Below, one piece after another: positions 28,852-36,867 of a DNA stretch of 64,000 nucleotides. The translations under genes and the position numbers were made by a program. A model generated the notes under the pieces. That model had not been told where the DNA came from. It did no database searches and worked only from the letters and a program-made list of their open reading frames with translations. The DNA comes from Bacillus sp. USDA818B3_A (lineage in GTDB: Bacteria; Bacillota; Bacilli; Bacillales; Cytobacillaceae). The DNA lies in contig NZ_JAABNN010000006.1 of NCBI RefSeq assembly GCF_009928415.1, positions 77,551-141,550 of the forward strand, given 5' to 3'. The stretch's first letter is position 1, and each line of letters starts with the position of its first letter.

Positions 28852-28986
28852 TGTCCACTCAGTATTTTAACTTACACTCTCTATTATAACCAAGAAACGA
28901 TAGCCTACAATTATTAAATGAACGTAATTTGTTTATTACTGAACATATCGATTTAATTTGTTTATTATCTCTTAAATACTTCAGGT

Positions 28987-30204
28987 TTAAATCTTTCCCT
29001 CGAAAAAAGGTGATTGTTTAGATTCTTTAGCCAAAGCTATATACGCAATGATTGATAACAAACTCGTTGTGAAAATAATTACGCCAAATGGTACGGCAGA
29101 ATATTCCCCTGCTACTCCCACAAGCGGTGCAGTAACAGCACCTAATAAAGTTGGCATTACACCCAAGAGTGCGGCCGCACTTCCAGCAATATGCCCTTGA
29201 GATTCCATCGCTAATGTAAATGAAGTCGGACCGGTGATACCAATCGCAGCATTCAAGAAGAAAAGCGGTATGACTAACATCATTAAAGGACCATGCATAA
29301 AGACATTGACCATCACAATCGTTCCAGAAATAAAGGCTAGTGAAAGCCCCACAAAAAGAATGCTATCTTCTTTTATCCGCCCTGCTAAAAATTTTACAAC
29401 TTGAGCCCCAAGAATTAAACTAATTCCATTTAAAGCAAAAAGCATCGAAAACACTTGCGGTGTCACGTTATAAATTTTTTGATAAATAAATGAAGCCCCG
29501 GAAATGTAGGCAAAAACTCCGGCAAACAAGATCCCCTGAACAAGAGCGTATCCCATGAATCGCTTATGTTTTAACAACTCCCTAAAATTTAGTAATAAAC
29601 CCATAAAATCACTAGAAACTCGCCGTTCTGCAGGCAGGCTTTCTTTGATTTTCAATGCGGTCAAAGCTGATAATAATATTCCAAAAATACCCAAAGAGAT
29701 AAATATACCGACCCAAGGAGTGAAAGTAATGATCGCACTACCTGCAAGCGGTGCAATCAATGGAGCAAGATTACCGATAACGGTTAAGAGTGAAAAAAAC
29801 TTTGTCAGTTCTATACCACTGAATAAATCACGAACAATCGCTCGAGAAATAACAATCCCAGCGGAACCTGCAAACCCCTGGATGAAACGCAAAATGATAA
29901 ATACAGTCATGTTCGGTGCAAAGGCACAAGCGAAGGAAGTAAGGGAATACACAAACATAGATATCAATAATGGTCTACGTCTGCCATGAACATCACTTAA
30001 TGCCCCCATGATGATCTGACCAATAGCCATCCCTAAAATACAAGTGGTCAAACTTGCTTGGACCAAGGAAGCATTTGCCCCAAAATAGCCCATAATTTTA
30101 GGAAATGAAGCTAAATACATATCGATGGTAAACGGGCCAATCGCAGAAAAGACAGCTAAAAGTATGGCGAAAACAAGCGAATATTTATTGCTTTTTAAAT
30201 CCAA
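28987..30204 (-). CDS. Bcr/CflA-family multidrug exporter (MFS)
   Basis: A 405-residue, 12-helix drug/proton antiporter. Diagnostic segments are GPFTIDMYLASFPKIMGYF in helix 1, motif A as GALSDVHGRRRPLL, and VISRAIVRDLFSG in helix 5, all characteristic of Bcr/CflA. Bicyclomycin-like drugs or sulfonamides are known substrates of the family; the actual one is unknown here. The start is a TTG at 30204, 10 bases after GGAG; a nearby ATG is out of frame. The MarR gene lies immediately upstream in the same direction. A 20-bp palindrome before the start matches one before the MarR gene, so MarR very likely represses it. A close paralogue is at 41654-42880. Confidence 0.92.
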   Translation of the reverse strand: MDLKSNKYSLVFAILLAVFSAIGPFTIDMYLASFPKIMGYFGANASLVQASLTTCILGMAIGQIIMGALSDVHGRRRPLLISMFVYSLTSFACAFAPNMTVFIILRFIQGFAGSAGIVISRAIVRDLFSGIELTKFFSLLTVIGNLAPLIAPLAGSAIITFTPWVGIFISLGIFGILLSALTALKIKESLPAERRVSSDFMGLLLNFRELLKHKRFMGYALVQGILFAGVFAYISGASFIYQKIYNVTPQVFSMLFALNGISLILGAQVVKFLAGRIKEDSILFVGLSLAFISGTIVMVNVFMHGPLMMLVIPLFFLNAAIGITGPTSFTLAMESQGHIAGSAAALLGVMPTLLGAVTAPLVGVAGEYSAVPFGVIIFTTSLLSIIAYIALAKESKQSPFFEGKI

Positions 30205-30275
30205 TTCATTACATCTCCTATCTATATTTTTTTCTACTATTGATTATGAGTAACATAAAATCAGCACGACGATTA

Positions 30276-30295
30276 TTACATAGATGTCTATGTAA
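30276..30295. promoter_or_regulatory. MarR operator before the exporter gene
   Basis: TTACATAGATGTCTATGTAA is a palindrome broken only at its central two bases. Its core ACATAGAnnTCTATGT is repeated at 30745-30760 before the MarR gene. Confidence 0.75.
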
Positions 30296-30309
30296 TATCA
30301 TAAAAAAAT

Positions 30310-30732
30310 TTAAAATCTTTTAAGAACCTTTTCTAGCAAATATTCCAACTGTTCTTTTTCGGTGTGGGTTAGCCCCCCATAAATGACATTATTTAATTTT
30401 TCGGAGATCTCACGAAATATTGGTTCCAGCTGAACTCCCTTTTCCGTTAGATTGATTAAAGTAATTCTACTGTCCTCCTTACTCTTTTTTCTTTCTACAA
30501 ATCCTAGTTTCTGTAACTTATCAATTAAAACTGTTACTGTCGGTTGAGTACGATGAATTTTTTCAGCCAATTCCTTCACGGATAAGCCGTTTTTTCTGTA
30601 AAGGCGTACCAAAATATCTCCATGAGATGGGGAGATACCATCCACTCCGTGTTTGTTTAGCTCCGACAAAATCAAATGGTTTACTGCGTCTCTAATCTTT
30701 CCTACTTTTGAGGCTGTATCATATTTTATCAT
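30310..30732 (-). CDS. MarR family transcriptional regulator
   Basis: A 140-residue winged-helix repressor: ILVRLYRKNGLSVKELAEKI, then HRTQPTVTVLIDKLQKLGFV as recognition helix and the wing with SKEDSRITLINLTEKG. I use the ATG at 30732. A longer reading to 30789 would translate through the palindrome ACATAGATATCTATGT, which is better seen as its operator. It is followed by the Bcr/CflA exporter gene, which has the same palindrome, giving a typical drug-responsive regulator-exporter pair. The ribosome site of this gene is weak. Confidence 0.9.
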   Translation of the reverse strand: MIKYDTASKVGKIRDAVNHLILSELNKHGVDGISPSHGDILVRLYRKNGLSVKELAEKIHRTQPTVTVLIDKLQKLGFVERKKSKEDSRITLINLTEKGVQLEPIFREISEKLNNVIYGGLTHTEKEQLEYLLEKVLKRF

Positions 30733-30744
30733 GTTTTTTATTAT

Positions 30745-30760
30745 ACATAGATATCTATGT
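30745..30760. promoter_or_regulatory. MarR autoregulatory operator
   Basis: ACATAGATATCTATGT is a perfect 16-bp palindrome 13 bp upstream of the MarR start and matches the one before the exporter at 30278-30293. Confidence 0.75.
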
Positions 30761-30811
30761 GTTTTCAAGTAGATAATTTTTATAGTCATATGAAAAGTTC
30801 TAATTTGAAAA

Positions 30812-30870
30812 AACCTAAACCAATAAAAATGAAGACGTTAAATAAAGTCCACTTTTTATTGGTTTAGGTT
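30812..30870. terminator. Large hairpin, probable terminator
   Basis: AACCTAAACCAATAAAAA and TTTTTATTGGTTTAGGTT form a perfect 18-bp stem with a 23-base loop. It lies downstream of the ATP-grasp gene at 30921 (minus) and upstream of the MarR gene. Confidence 0.65.
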
Positions 30871-30920
30871 AATTCTCCCCTGACCACTATCAAACCATTA
30901 GATTTGCTGGTAAGCCATCC

Positions 30921-32156
30921 CTATTTGATTCCAATTGGATAATAGTAGGAAAGGTTATTTGTAATCGTTCCTCCTACCCTATACCCGACAGCTGAGGGTT
31001 TTCCATCTAGTAGAAAGCTCCCAACTAAAAGATTCCCTTCTTGTTCCCCTTTTTCACTTTGAAACATAACGGTAGGATGCTTGATATACTTCTGGTAAAC
31101 TGCCACAAAATCCATATATGACCTTTGGGAGTCTGCATGAGCTAAGGTTCCTTCGGATGTATATATTTCGACCGTATCCCCTTCCCTGCCGAATGCAGGC
31201 TTTTTAACAAATGGCAAGCCTTGCTCTATAAAAAAATCCGGCTCAAGATACGTCGGAAGAAAATATTCGTCAATCCACTCATGCTCTTCTTTGGTAAAAA
31301 ATACATGATTCTCACAATGCAATCCCCAAATGACTGCCTGTACCGCCTTGTTCTGCAGCAAAAATGCCGATGGCGGATTAATGATAGCAAGCTTTCCATC
31401 TTCCACAAGCTCCAACAGCCATATTCCAATCCTATTCCCCTCTGAATCCTCATCAGTAATGATACTTTCAATGGGGAAAGTCTGCCGATATAAAATATCT
31501 ATTTTGGTTCCCTCTTCATCAAAAAGTCCGACGCCTTTTTGAATTTGAAGCTTATGAAGTGGGATGAATTTAGATGGAACTTCGGAAAGTGCTTGTAAAT
31601 AAAGGACCGTTTCCAGGTCCTCTAAGTTGTCTTCATGAGCTGTAAAAACAATATTAGGTTCTTTTATTCCCAATTGCTTTACACTAGAATGAATATTTCG
31701 GCGAACAACTTCTCCTAATAATTGTTCCATTGGTGCATTCGGATTTTCTATAGAGAATTCCCTGCAGATTTCTTCATTAACATAAAATAGTTCTTTTATA
31801 AAGGTCGGCGTATCTGCATTTATTTCAATACATTTATAGCTATTTCCATATGGAATGAGATCAAGCCGAGAAATAACGCTCTCGGCAGGAAGAGTTTTTA
31901 ATCTTATAAACTGAATGGTCTCCTTTGGGAATCCCATTTCCAATAATGTCCGGTCAGGTACTTCACGAAGCAGCTTGGAAGTTTTAAAAAAGATGGAACC
32001 TATCCGGTCGCTTGCGATGTGAATTTGACTTAATTTCTTCCATTCTATTAGCTCAATATCATAGAGCGCATATTCTTCCCCATAAAGATTGGCCCAGAAA
32101 TGGTCCACTTTCTTATAAAAACGACTTCTCTTGTCATGGTAGGAATCAATATTCAA
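30921..32156 (-). CDS. ATP-grasp ligase, glutathionylspermidine synthase C-terminal type
   Basis: A 411-residue protein of the PF03738 family, related to the synthetase half of glutathionylspermidine synthase and to E. coli YgiC/YjfC. It has RLDLIPYGNSYKCIEINADT, the nucleotide-binding VKKPAFGREGDTVEIY, and late GNLLVGSFLLDGKPSAVGYR and GGTITNNLSYYYPIG. It should join an amine to a carboxylate at ATP cost, but the substrate is unknown, and glutathione is not expected as main thiol in Bacillaceae. The start is a TTG overlapping the stop of the upstream gene (TTGA), after a strong GGGGGAGG. It belongs to a four-gene unit with a 153-residue protein, DUF350 and a lipoprotein. Confidence 0.9.
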   Translation of the reverse strand: MNIDSYHDKRSRFYKKVDHFWANLYGEEYALYDIELIEWKKLSQIHIASDRIGSIFFKTSKLLREVPDRTLLEMGFPKETIQFIRLKTLPAESVISRLDLIPYGNSYKCIEINADTPTFIKELFYVNEEICREFSIENPNAPMEQLLGEVVRRNIHSSVKQLGIKEPNIVFTAHEDNLEDLETVLYLQALSEVPSKFIPLHKLQIQKGVGLFDEEGTKIDILYRQTFPIESIITDEDSEGNRIGIWLLELVEDGKLAIINPPSAFLLQNKAVQAVIWGLHCENHVFFTKEEHEWIDEYFLPTYLEPDFFIEQGLPFVKKPAFGREGDTVEIYTSEGTLAHADSQRSYMDFVAVYQKYIKHPTVMFQSEKGEQEGNLLVGSFLLDGKPSAVGYRVGGTITNNLSYYYPIGIK

Positions 32157-32614
32157 GCCTGTTCCTCCCCCAACTCCTTTACATAAAGGACATAAACCCC
32201 TCTGTCTTCGTCGATTTCTGTCGAAGTGACTTCCTTCTGTCCAAAACCGCGAACATCCACAACATCCTTTAAAAGAAAACGAATAATGTCATAATGAGTT
32301 TCACATGGGATAGAAGTGATTAATTTATAATTCTCTTCTTCACGATATCTACGAATCTCAATAGATAGTCCTTTTCCGCGTACCCCTCTTTCATCGGCTG
32401 CATGAGGGTTTCTTCCCATCTCTTTGATCACAAGAATATCTTCGTCACCGTTCATTTCATTTGAGATCAGCTGGTATAGCTGACCTCTCATAATAAAATA
32501 AGTACATAGCTGCCGGGCATACAACTCATCTAAACCGACATGATCGACGTAATATTCATAAAAGGGTTCGTAGTCATTGTTTCCTTTATCAATAAAATAT
32601 GTAAGTTTCCTCAT
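32153..32614 (-). CDS. Conserved hypothetical protein of the ATP-grasp/DUF350 unit
   Basis: A 153-residue soluble protein beginning MRKLTYFIDKGNNDYEPFYE, with an acidic C-terminus. I do not recognise a named family. It has no membrane helix or signal peptide and an even mix of alpha and beta segments (GKGLSIEIRRYREEENYKL looks like a strand pair). Its stop overlaps the TTG of the ATP-grasp gene, so the two are translationally coupled and probably made in equal amounts. It may be an accessory or substrate-presenting subunit, which is only inferred from position. Confidence 0.75.
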   Translation of the reverse strand: MRKLTYFIDKGNNDYEPFYEYYVDHVGLDELYARQLCTYFIMRGQLYQLISNEMNGDEDILVIKEMGRNPHAADERGVRGKGLSIEIRRYREEENYKLITSIPCETHYDIIRFLLKDVVDVRGFGQKEVTSTEIDEDRGVYVLYVKELGEEQA

Positions 32615-32629
32615 TTGACACCATGCCCT

Positions 32630-33028
32630 TTAGTAAGATAAACACTTTGCCACAATCCAGCCAATCGATAAGGATAAGGAAAACAAAATGATTCCTACTG
32701 CCCGATTATCATCCACAATGGCCTTTTGGATACTGAAACGGATCGTTAATACCTCCGCGAGAATAAACACAATAATTTGAGAAATGATACCGATTATTCC
32801 CCAAATCACCATATCGAATAGTGAGACTGAATATTCAGCAGATGCTCCTAAAACTAAAGCAAGACCGACGACTTTACCCCCAAGTGTCAGAGCGGCTGTT
32901 ACGTTTTTTTCGGCAATTAATCCAAACTCCTTTATTTTTGGGGTACTGACCATAAATAATATGAGTCCTATAATTAAAAGTAGTAACCCTACCCCTAAAT
33001 AAGCAGCAAAATTAGCATATAAGTTCAC
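32630..33028 (-). CDS. DUF350 membrane protein (YjfL-like)
   Basis: A small integral membrane protein of about 132 residues with four helices: YLGVGLLLLIIGLILFMVST, GGKVVGLALVLGASAEYSVS, WGIIGIISQIIVFILAEVLT and AVGIILFSLSLSIGWIVAKC. It matches DUF350 (UPF0719), two copies of a two-helix unit. DUF350 genes usually sit beside YjfM/YgiB-like lipoproteins and ATP-grasp glutathionylspermidine-synthase-like genes, as here. Function unknown. A GTG at 33028 has GGGAG 7 bases upstream; ATGs at 33034 and 33046 are alternatives. It lies 15 bp before the 153-residue gene. Confidence 0.85.
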   Translation of the reverse strand: MNLYANFAAYLGVGLLLLIIGLILFMVSTPKIKEFGLIAEKNVTAALTLGGKVVGLALVLGASAEYSVSLFDMVIWGIIGIISQIIVFILAEVLTIRFSIQKAIVDDNRAVGIILFSLSLSIGWIVAKCLSY

Positions 33029-33072
33029 AAACATACTCCCTTTCATTTTCGTAAAGTTCTAAGGTCAAGCTT

Positions 33073-33435
33073 TTATCCACCATAGCTTTTTGAGCCGCTC
33101 CCAAAACCTGAGCTTTTCTTTACCGACCCTGTACTACTGCTTCCTGAAGTGTTCCCTTTAAAGGACGAACTGTTTTTATAAGAGTTATAGTTCTTACTTT
33201 TGTAAAGTAATGACTTGCTATTATAATAGTGTCCTCCGTAAAAGTAATGCCCATAGTATCTGGAGCTGCTATCATCACATTCCCAAACACCATCATCATC
33301 ATCCCACTCCCAATCGGTACAGCTCGGGTCGTCGGGCGGTGCAGGTATACTCTGAGAATTTGAATTACAACCTGCCAGACCTAACAGAAGGGCTGTAGAT
33401 GTGATTCCCGTCATTACTGTTCTTGTTTTTTTCAT
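33073..33435 (-). CDS. Small lipoprotein with a Ser/Gly/Tyr-rich tail
   Basis: A 120-residue exported lipoprotein: signal peptide ending LLLGLAGC, then a short acidic domain (DPSCTDWEWDDDDGVWECDD) with two Cys that could form a disulfide, a YYGHYFYGGHYY stretch and a basic Ser/Gly/Lys-rich tail ending SGSKSYGG. This composition resembles the YgiB/YjfM-like lipoproteins found next to DUF350 and ATP-grasp genes. GGAGG precedes the ATG. It is the first gene of the four-gene unit. The repetitive tail is a plausible acceptor for modification by the ATP-grasp enzyme, but that is speculation. Confidence 0.8.
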   Translation of the reverse strand: MKKTRTVMTGITSTALLLGLAGCNSNSQSIPAPPDDPSCTDWEWDDDDGVWECDDSSSRYYGHYFYGGHYYNSKSLLYKSKNYNSYKNSSSFKGNTSGSSSTGSVKKSSGFGSGSKSYGG

Positions 33436-33912
33436 GCAATCACCTCCGTACCTGATGTCTATACTTTACGAACCATTTTCCAAAAAGATTCGTGGTAAAA
33501 TTCTTGATTTATAACATAATCAAGATGTTTATCAAACTTAATAATAACAGAGGTTACGGCGAACCGCCTTTAAAAATAGAAAAAAATACCTGTCTGTTAA
33601 TCTGTTTGATAGTTGCCAGTTCCTTTAGCTATCCTTAAAATAGATATGGTATGAAGAAATATTTCCGTAAATACTTTGCCTTCCGCCATTTTTATTTTCA
33701 AATGTCGGAAATTGTTAAAAATTTGAAAATAATTAAAGTGATTTTATAGTTTATAATTTTTGTAGAATACAGATTATGAGGAATCAAAAAGTGTTTATTT
33801 AATTTCCATGACTGTTTTGTTACTATACTATAAGTATGTATCTGTACATGGCATTCTCTCCTTAATCCCCATAATGTTTTTTAATAAAATACAAAAGAAG
33901 GATTTAAACAAT
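33436..33912. other. Intergenic region between the DUF350 unit and the glucosaminidase gene
   Basis: The two units are divergent. Apart from the WalR-like box and -10 element near 33713-33757 I see no gene, repeat or structured RNA. A long possible N-terminal extension of the next gene from 33808 lacks a ribosome site and is not used. Confidence 0.55.
33713..33757 (+). promoter_or_regulatory. Candidate WalR box and -10 element
   Basis: TGTTAA-AAATT-TGAAAA (33713-33729) fits the WalR pattern TGTWAH-N5-TGTWAH in its first half and loosely in its second. TATAAT lies at 33752-33757. WalRK controls cwlO and ftsEX in Bacillus subtilis, so the site suits the genes downstream. Confidence 0.4.
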
Positions 33913-35124
33913 ATGAATAAAAAAATCTATTTGGTACCCTTAACTTTTTCTTTAATGACGGCACCTATCGCTGCAAAAGCTGAAACGGTTCCATCCAACA
34001 CACCGGTCACACAGGAGCAATTGCAATCAGACTTATCAGGAATAAAACAAGAAAAACTTCAAGTGCAAGAAGAAATTAATACCCTAACGGAAAAAATGAA
34101 AGAAATTGATCAGCAAATTGCAGAAGCGAATACAAAAATTCAACAAAAGCAAAATGAATTAATAGAAATTCAAAAAAATATGAACCATTTAAATCAAGAA
34201 TCTATTAGAATCACGGCTTTACTAACGAATCGAGAACAAGAATTTAAGGAGAGAGTATCTTCTTATTATCGTACGGAAGGTCATATGTCTTTTATGAATG
34301 TGATCCTATCAGTTAATAGTTTTGGAGAATTTATCGACCATTTTGTTGCCTATGATAAAATTGTAAATGAAGATAAGAAATTTATTGAAGAGTATATTGC
34401 TGATCAAAATAAAGTAGCCAGTATTAAAGAGAATGTAAAGAGATTACAAGATACCACCACTCAAGAAAAAGCGGAGCTGGAAAAAATAAAAGCAAGTGAA
34501 GAGAACAGTAAAAAGGAAAAAGAATTGTTAGCCCGTACCCTTGAAGAGAAGAAAAAACAATTGGAGCAGGAAGAACAGCAAAAATTACTGGCACTAAAGC
34601 TGCTGCAAGAAAACGAAAAGGAAATCCAGGCTATCATTAACGGGATTCAGAATAAGGGTAATGTCCAAATGATTAACTCAGTAATAGCCCCATTCGTTGC
34701 TGATGCGCAAAGACTCCATCAAGAAAAAGGGGTTCCTGCCTCCATTACTTTAGGCCAAATCATTTTAGAAAGTTCAGGAAAGTATAACGGTTTATCAGGT
34801 CTTGCTTTCCAAGCAAAAAATTTATTTGGAGTTAAAGGAACAGGCACTGCAGGATCAGTCTATATGGATACAACCGAATATGTAAATGGGGTAAAAATCA
34901 CCACAAAAGCCCAATTTGCGAGTTATACTACTTACTATGATAGTATGCTGGATCATGCTGAGCTGTTATTAAAACCTAGGTATCAGAAATACCTGAAAGA
35001 CGTTACAAATATTGCAGATTATGCAAATGGTATTCAAAAAGGCGGGTATGCTACCGACCCAAATTACGCAACTAAATTGCTTAAAATTATCTACCAGTAT
35101 GATATTTATAAATTAGACATCTAA
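33913..35124 (+). CDS. Secreted coiled-coil peptidoglycan glucosaminidase
   Basis: A 403-residue wall hydrolase. A signal peptide ends AAKA, residues about 35-240 are long coiled coils of the CwlO/PcsB type (QEEINTLTEKMKEIDQQIAE, with a globular insert RVSSYYRTEGHMSFMNVIL), and residues about 275-400 form a GH73 glucosaminidase domain. ASITLGQIILESSGKYNG carries the catalytic Glu and FQAKNLFGVKG, YDSMLDHAELL and NYATKLLKII follow. It should cut glycan strands after N-acetylglucosamine. The start at 33913 follows AAGGA. ftsE begins 32 bp downstream, so the three genes form an operon. Coiled-coil hydrolases driven by FtsEX usually carry NlpC/P60 or CHAP domains; a GH73 domain here is unusual. 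Confidence 0.9.
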   Translation: MNKKIYLVPLTFSLMTAPIAAKAETVPSNTPVTQEQLQSDLSGIKQEKLQVQEEINTLTEKMKEIDQQIAEANTKIQQKQNELIEIQKNMNHLNQESIRITALLTNREQEFKERVSSYYRTEGHMSFMNVILSVNSFGEFIDHFVAYDKIVNEDKKFIEEYIADQNKVASIKENVKRLQDTTTQEKAELEKIKASEENSKKEKELLARTLEEKKKQLEQEEQQKLLALKLLQENEKEIQAIINGIQNKGNVQMINSVIAPFVADAQRLHQEKGVPASITLGQIILESSGKYNGLSGLAFQAKNLFGVKGTGTAGSVYMDTTEYVNGVKITTKAQFASYTTYYDSMLDHAELLLKPRYQKYLKDVTNIADYANGIQKGGYATDPNYATKLLKIIYQYDIYKLDI

Positions 35125-35156
35125 TTTATGCGACTTGAAAGGAGATTTTGTGCACA

Positions 35157-35837
35157 TTGATTCTATTTGAAAATGTATCAAAAGTATATCCAAACGGCGT
35201 ACCTGCTCTTAACAACATTAACTTGCAAATTAATAACGGAGAATTCGTCTTAATCATAGGTGAAAGCGGAGCAGGTAAATCCACACTTAACAAACTAATA
35301 ACAAGAGAAGAAAAAGCAACGAGCGGAGAAATCATTGTGAATGATATGAATCTATCAACTTTAAAAGAACGTAAAATTCATCTGTTAAGAAGGTCAATCG
35401 GAATGGTTTTTCAAGAATTTCGATTGATATCCAATATGACAGTCTATGAAAATGTTTCTTTTGCCCAAGAATCGATTGGAATTCCGATGAACCTCATTCG
35501 CAGCAATGTAGACCAAGCATTGAAAAGGGTTGGGCTTTCTTCCAAAGCAAATCGTTTCCCTCATGAACTATCTGGAGGCGAACAACAACGGGTTGCCATT
35601 GCAAGGGCCATCGTTAACGGACCCAAAATCATTTTGGCCGATGAACCAACTGGAAACCTGGATATGAAAACTGCATCAGAGATTATGACCTTGTTTGAAG
35701 AAATTAATAAAAAGGGAACAACGGTCATAATGACCACTCACAATAGGGAATTTATTGAACGGACAAGCAAAAGAATCATAGTAATTGATAATGGAAGTAT
35801 ACCTAGTGATCTTAAAGAAAAGGTGTTAACAAGTTGA
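35157..35837 (+). CDS. ftsE: Cell-division ABC ATPase FtsE
   Basis: A 226-residue ABC ATPase. It begins (L)[17 protein letters not shown], as FtsE proteins do. Walker A is [10 protein letters not shown], the signature [14 protein letters not shown] and Walker [13 protein letters not shown]. It should power FtsX at the membrane and switch on a wall hydrolase outside the cell. The start is probably the TTG at 35157, 12 bases after AAAGGAG; another TTG at 35148 is too close. Its stop overlaps the start of ftsX (TTGA). The coiled-coil glucosaminidase is immediately upstream and is its likely target. Similarity to lipoprotein exporters (LolD/MacB) exists but the ftsX neighbour decides the call. 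Confidence 0.9.
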   Translation: MILFENVSKVYPNGVPALNNINLQINNGEFVLIIGESGAGKSTLNKLITREEKATSGEIIVNDMNLSTLKERKIHLLRRSIGMVFQEFRLISNMTVYENVSFAQESIGIPMNLIRSNVDQALKRVGLSSKANRFPHELSGGEQQRVAIARAIVNGPKIILADEPTGNLDMKTASEIMTLFEEINKKGTTVIMTTHNREFIERTSKRIIVIDNGSIPSDLKEKVLTS

Positions 35838-36727
35838 AAATGAACTCGTATATAAATAGGCATTTATCGGAAGGAATGAATAATTTTAAGAGGAATGGAT
35901 GGATGACCGTCACATCGGTTAGTTCATTGGCTTTTATGCTTTTTCTTGTTGGGGTTACTCTTTTACTATTAATTAATTTAAACCATATCACTGAAAAAGT
36001 TGAAAATAATGTAGAGATACAAGTATATCTTAAAGATACCAATACGGCTGAACTAAAGACATTATGGAACAATATTGAATCAATAGAAAAAGTTTCTTCC
36101 ATTGATTTTGTTTCAAAAAACGAAGGTCTTCAGAGTTTTATGAAAAACCTGGGTGATGAAGGCGCCGCTTTTCAAACCTTGAAAGATGATAATCCTTTGA
36201 ATGATAAGTTAGTGGTTAAAACGGAACAGCCGCAAGATGTATCTTTAGTTGCCAGTAAAATAGAAAATCTCGCTCAAGTCGATAAAGTGGAATATGCAAA
36301 AAACGTAGTAGCTCCTCTACTTATGTCCACGAAGATAGCTCGATTAATTGGCGGTATTTTTATTATCTGCCTCACCCTTATTTCTGGCCATTTGGTTAGC
36401 AATACATTAAAAATAACCGTGTTAGCTAGAAAACAAGAAATCCAGTTGAGGAAATTGATAGGAGCCACTAACTATTTTATAAGATATCCTTTTATTGTCG
36501 AAGGATCTTTTATCGGACTCCTAGGGGCGTTGTTTGCGGTCATTTTAACTGGGATAGGGTATTATTTTGTTTATATCTATTTTAATAAATATGTTGATCT
36601 GGCCTTTGTTGAACTGATTCATCCATACCAGCTCCTTCCTATTTCCTGTTTACTTCTTCTGGGTTTTGGTGCTTTTATTGGGATTTGGGGAGCCAATTCA
36701 TCATTAAGACGGATATTAAAAATTTAA
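35834..36727 (+). CDS. ftsX: Cell-division permease-like protein FtsX
   Basis: A 297-residue, four-helix membrane protein with the FtsX plan: a cytoplasmic N-terminus SYINRHLSEGMNNFKRNGWM, helix 1 at about 28-50, an extracytoplasmic domain of about 120 residues (VEIQVYLKDTNTAEL...), then helices near 175, 225 and 275. The intracellular coupling stretch RKQEIQLRKLIGATNYFIRY and FIVEGSFIGLLGALFAVIL are typical. It transmits ATP hydrolysis by FtsE to a periplasmic or wall-side hydrolase. The TTG start overlaps the ftsE stop, so the two are translationally coupled. A second ftsEX elsewhere in the genome is possible and would make this a specialised set. Confidence 0.92.
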   Translation: MKMNSYINRHLSEGMNNFKRNGWMTVTSVSSLAFMLFLVGVTLLLLINLNHITEKVENNVEIQVYLKDTNTAELKTLWNNIESIEKVSSIDFVSKNEGLQSFMKNLGDEGAAFQTLKDDNPLNDKLVVKTEQPQDVSLVASKIENLAQVDKVEYAKNVVAPLLMSTKIARLIGGIFIICLTLISGHLVSNTLKITVLARKQEIQLRKLIGATNYFIRYPFIVEGSFIGLLGALFAVILTGIGYYFVYIYFNKYVDLAFVELIHPYQLLPISCLLLLGFGAFIGIWGANSSLRRILKI

Positions 36728-36746
36728 AACCATTTTAATTTATAAA

Positions 36747-36792
36747 AAAACCTGTTATTCTTTGTTGAGATTTCCAAAGAGTAACAGGTTTT
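36747..36792. terminator. Bidirectional hairpin terminator after ftsX
   Basis: AAAACCTGTTATTCTTTG and CAAAGAGTAACAGGTTTT form an 18-bp stem with one mismatch and T-rich flanks on both strands. Confidence 0.85.
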
Positions 36793-36828
36793 GATCTTTT
36801 ATTCTGCTGGTTTTAATGGTCTGTAAAA

Positions 36829-36867
36829 CTAAGAAGCCGTCGCTCCCCCGTCAATTAGGAAATCTAT
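36829..36867 (-). pseudogene. C-terminal tail of a short-chain dehydrogenase
   Basis: Directly after the stop of the CDF gene, another minus-strand frame reads IDFLIDGGATAS and stops at 36829-36831. This is the usual end of an SDR. It indicates that a deletion joined an SDR tail to the CDF gene. Confidence 0.65.
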
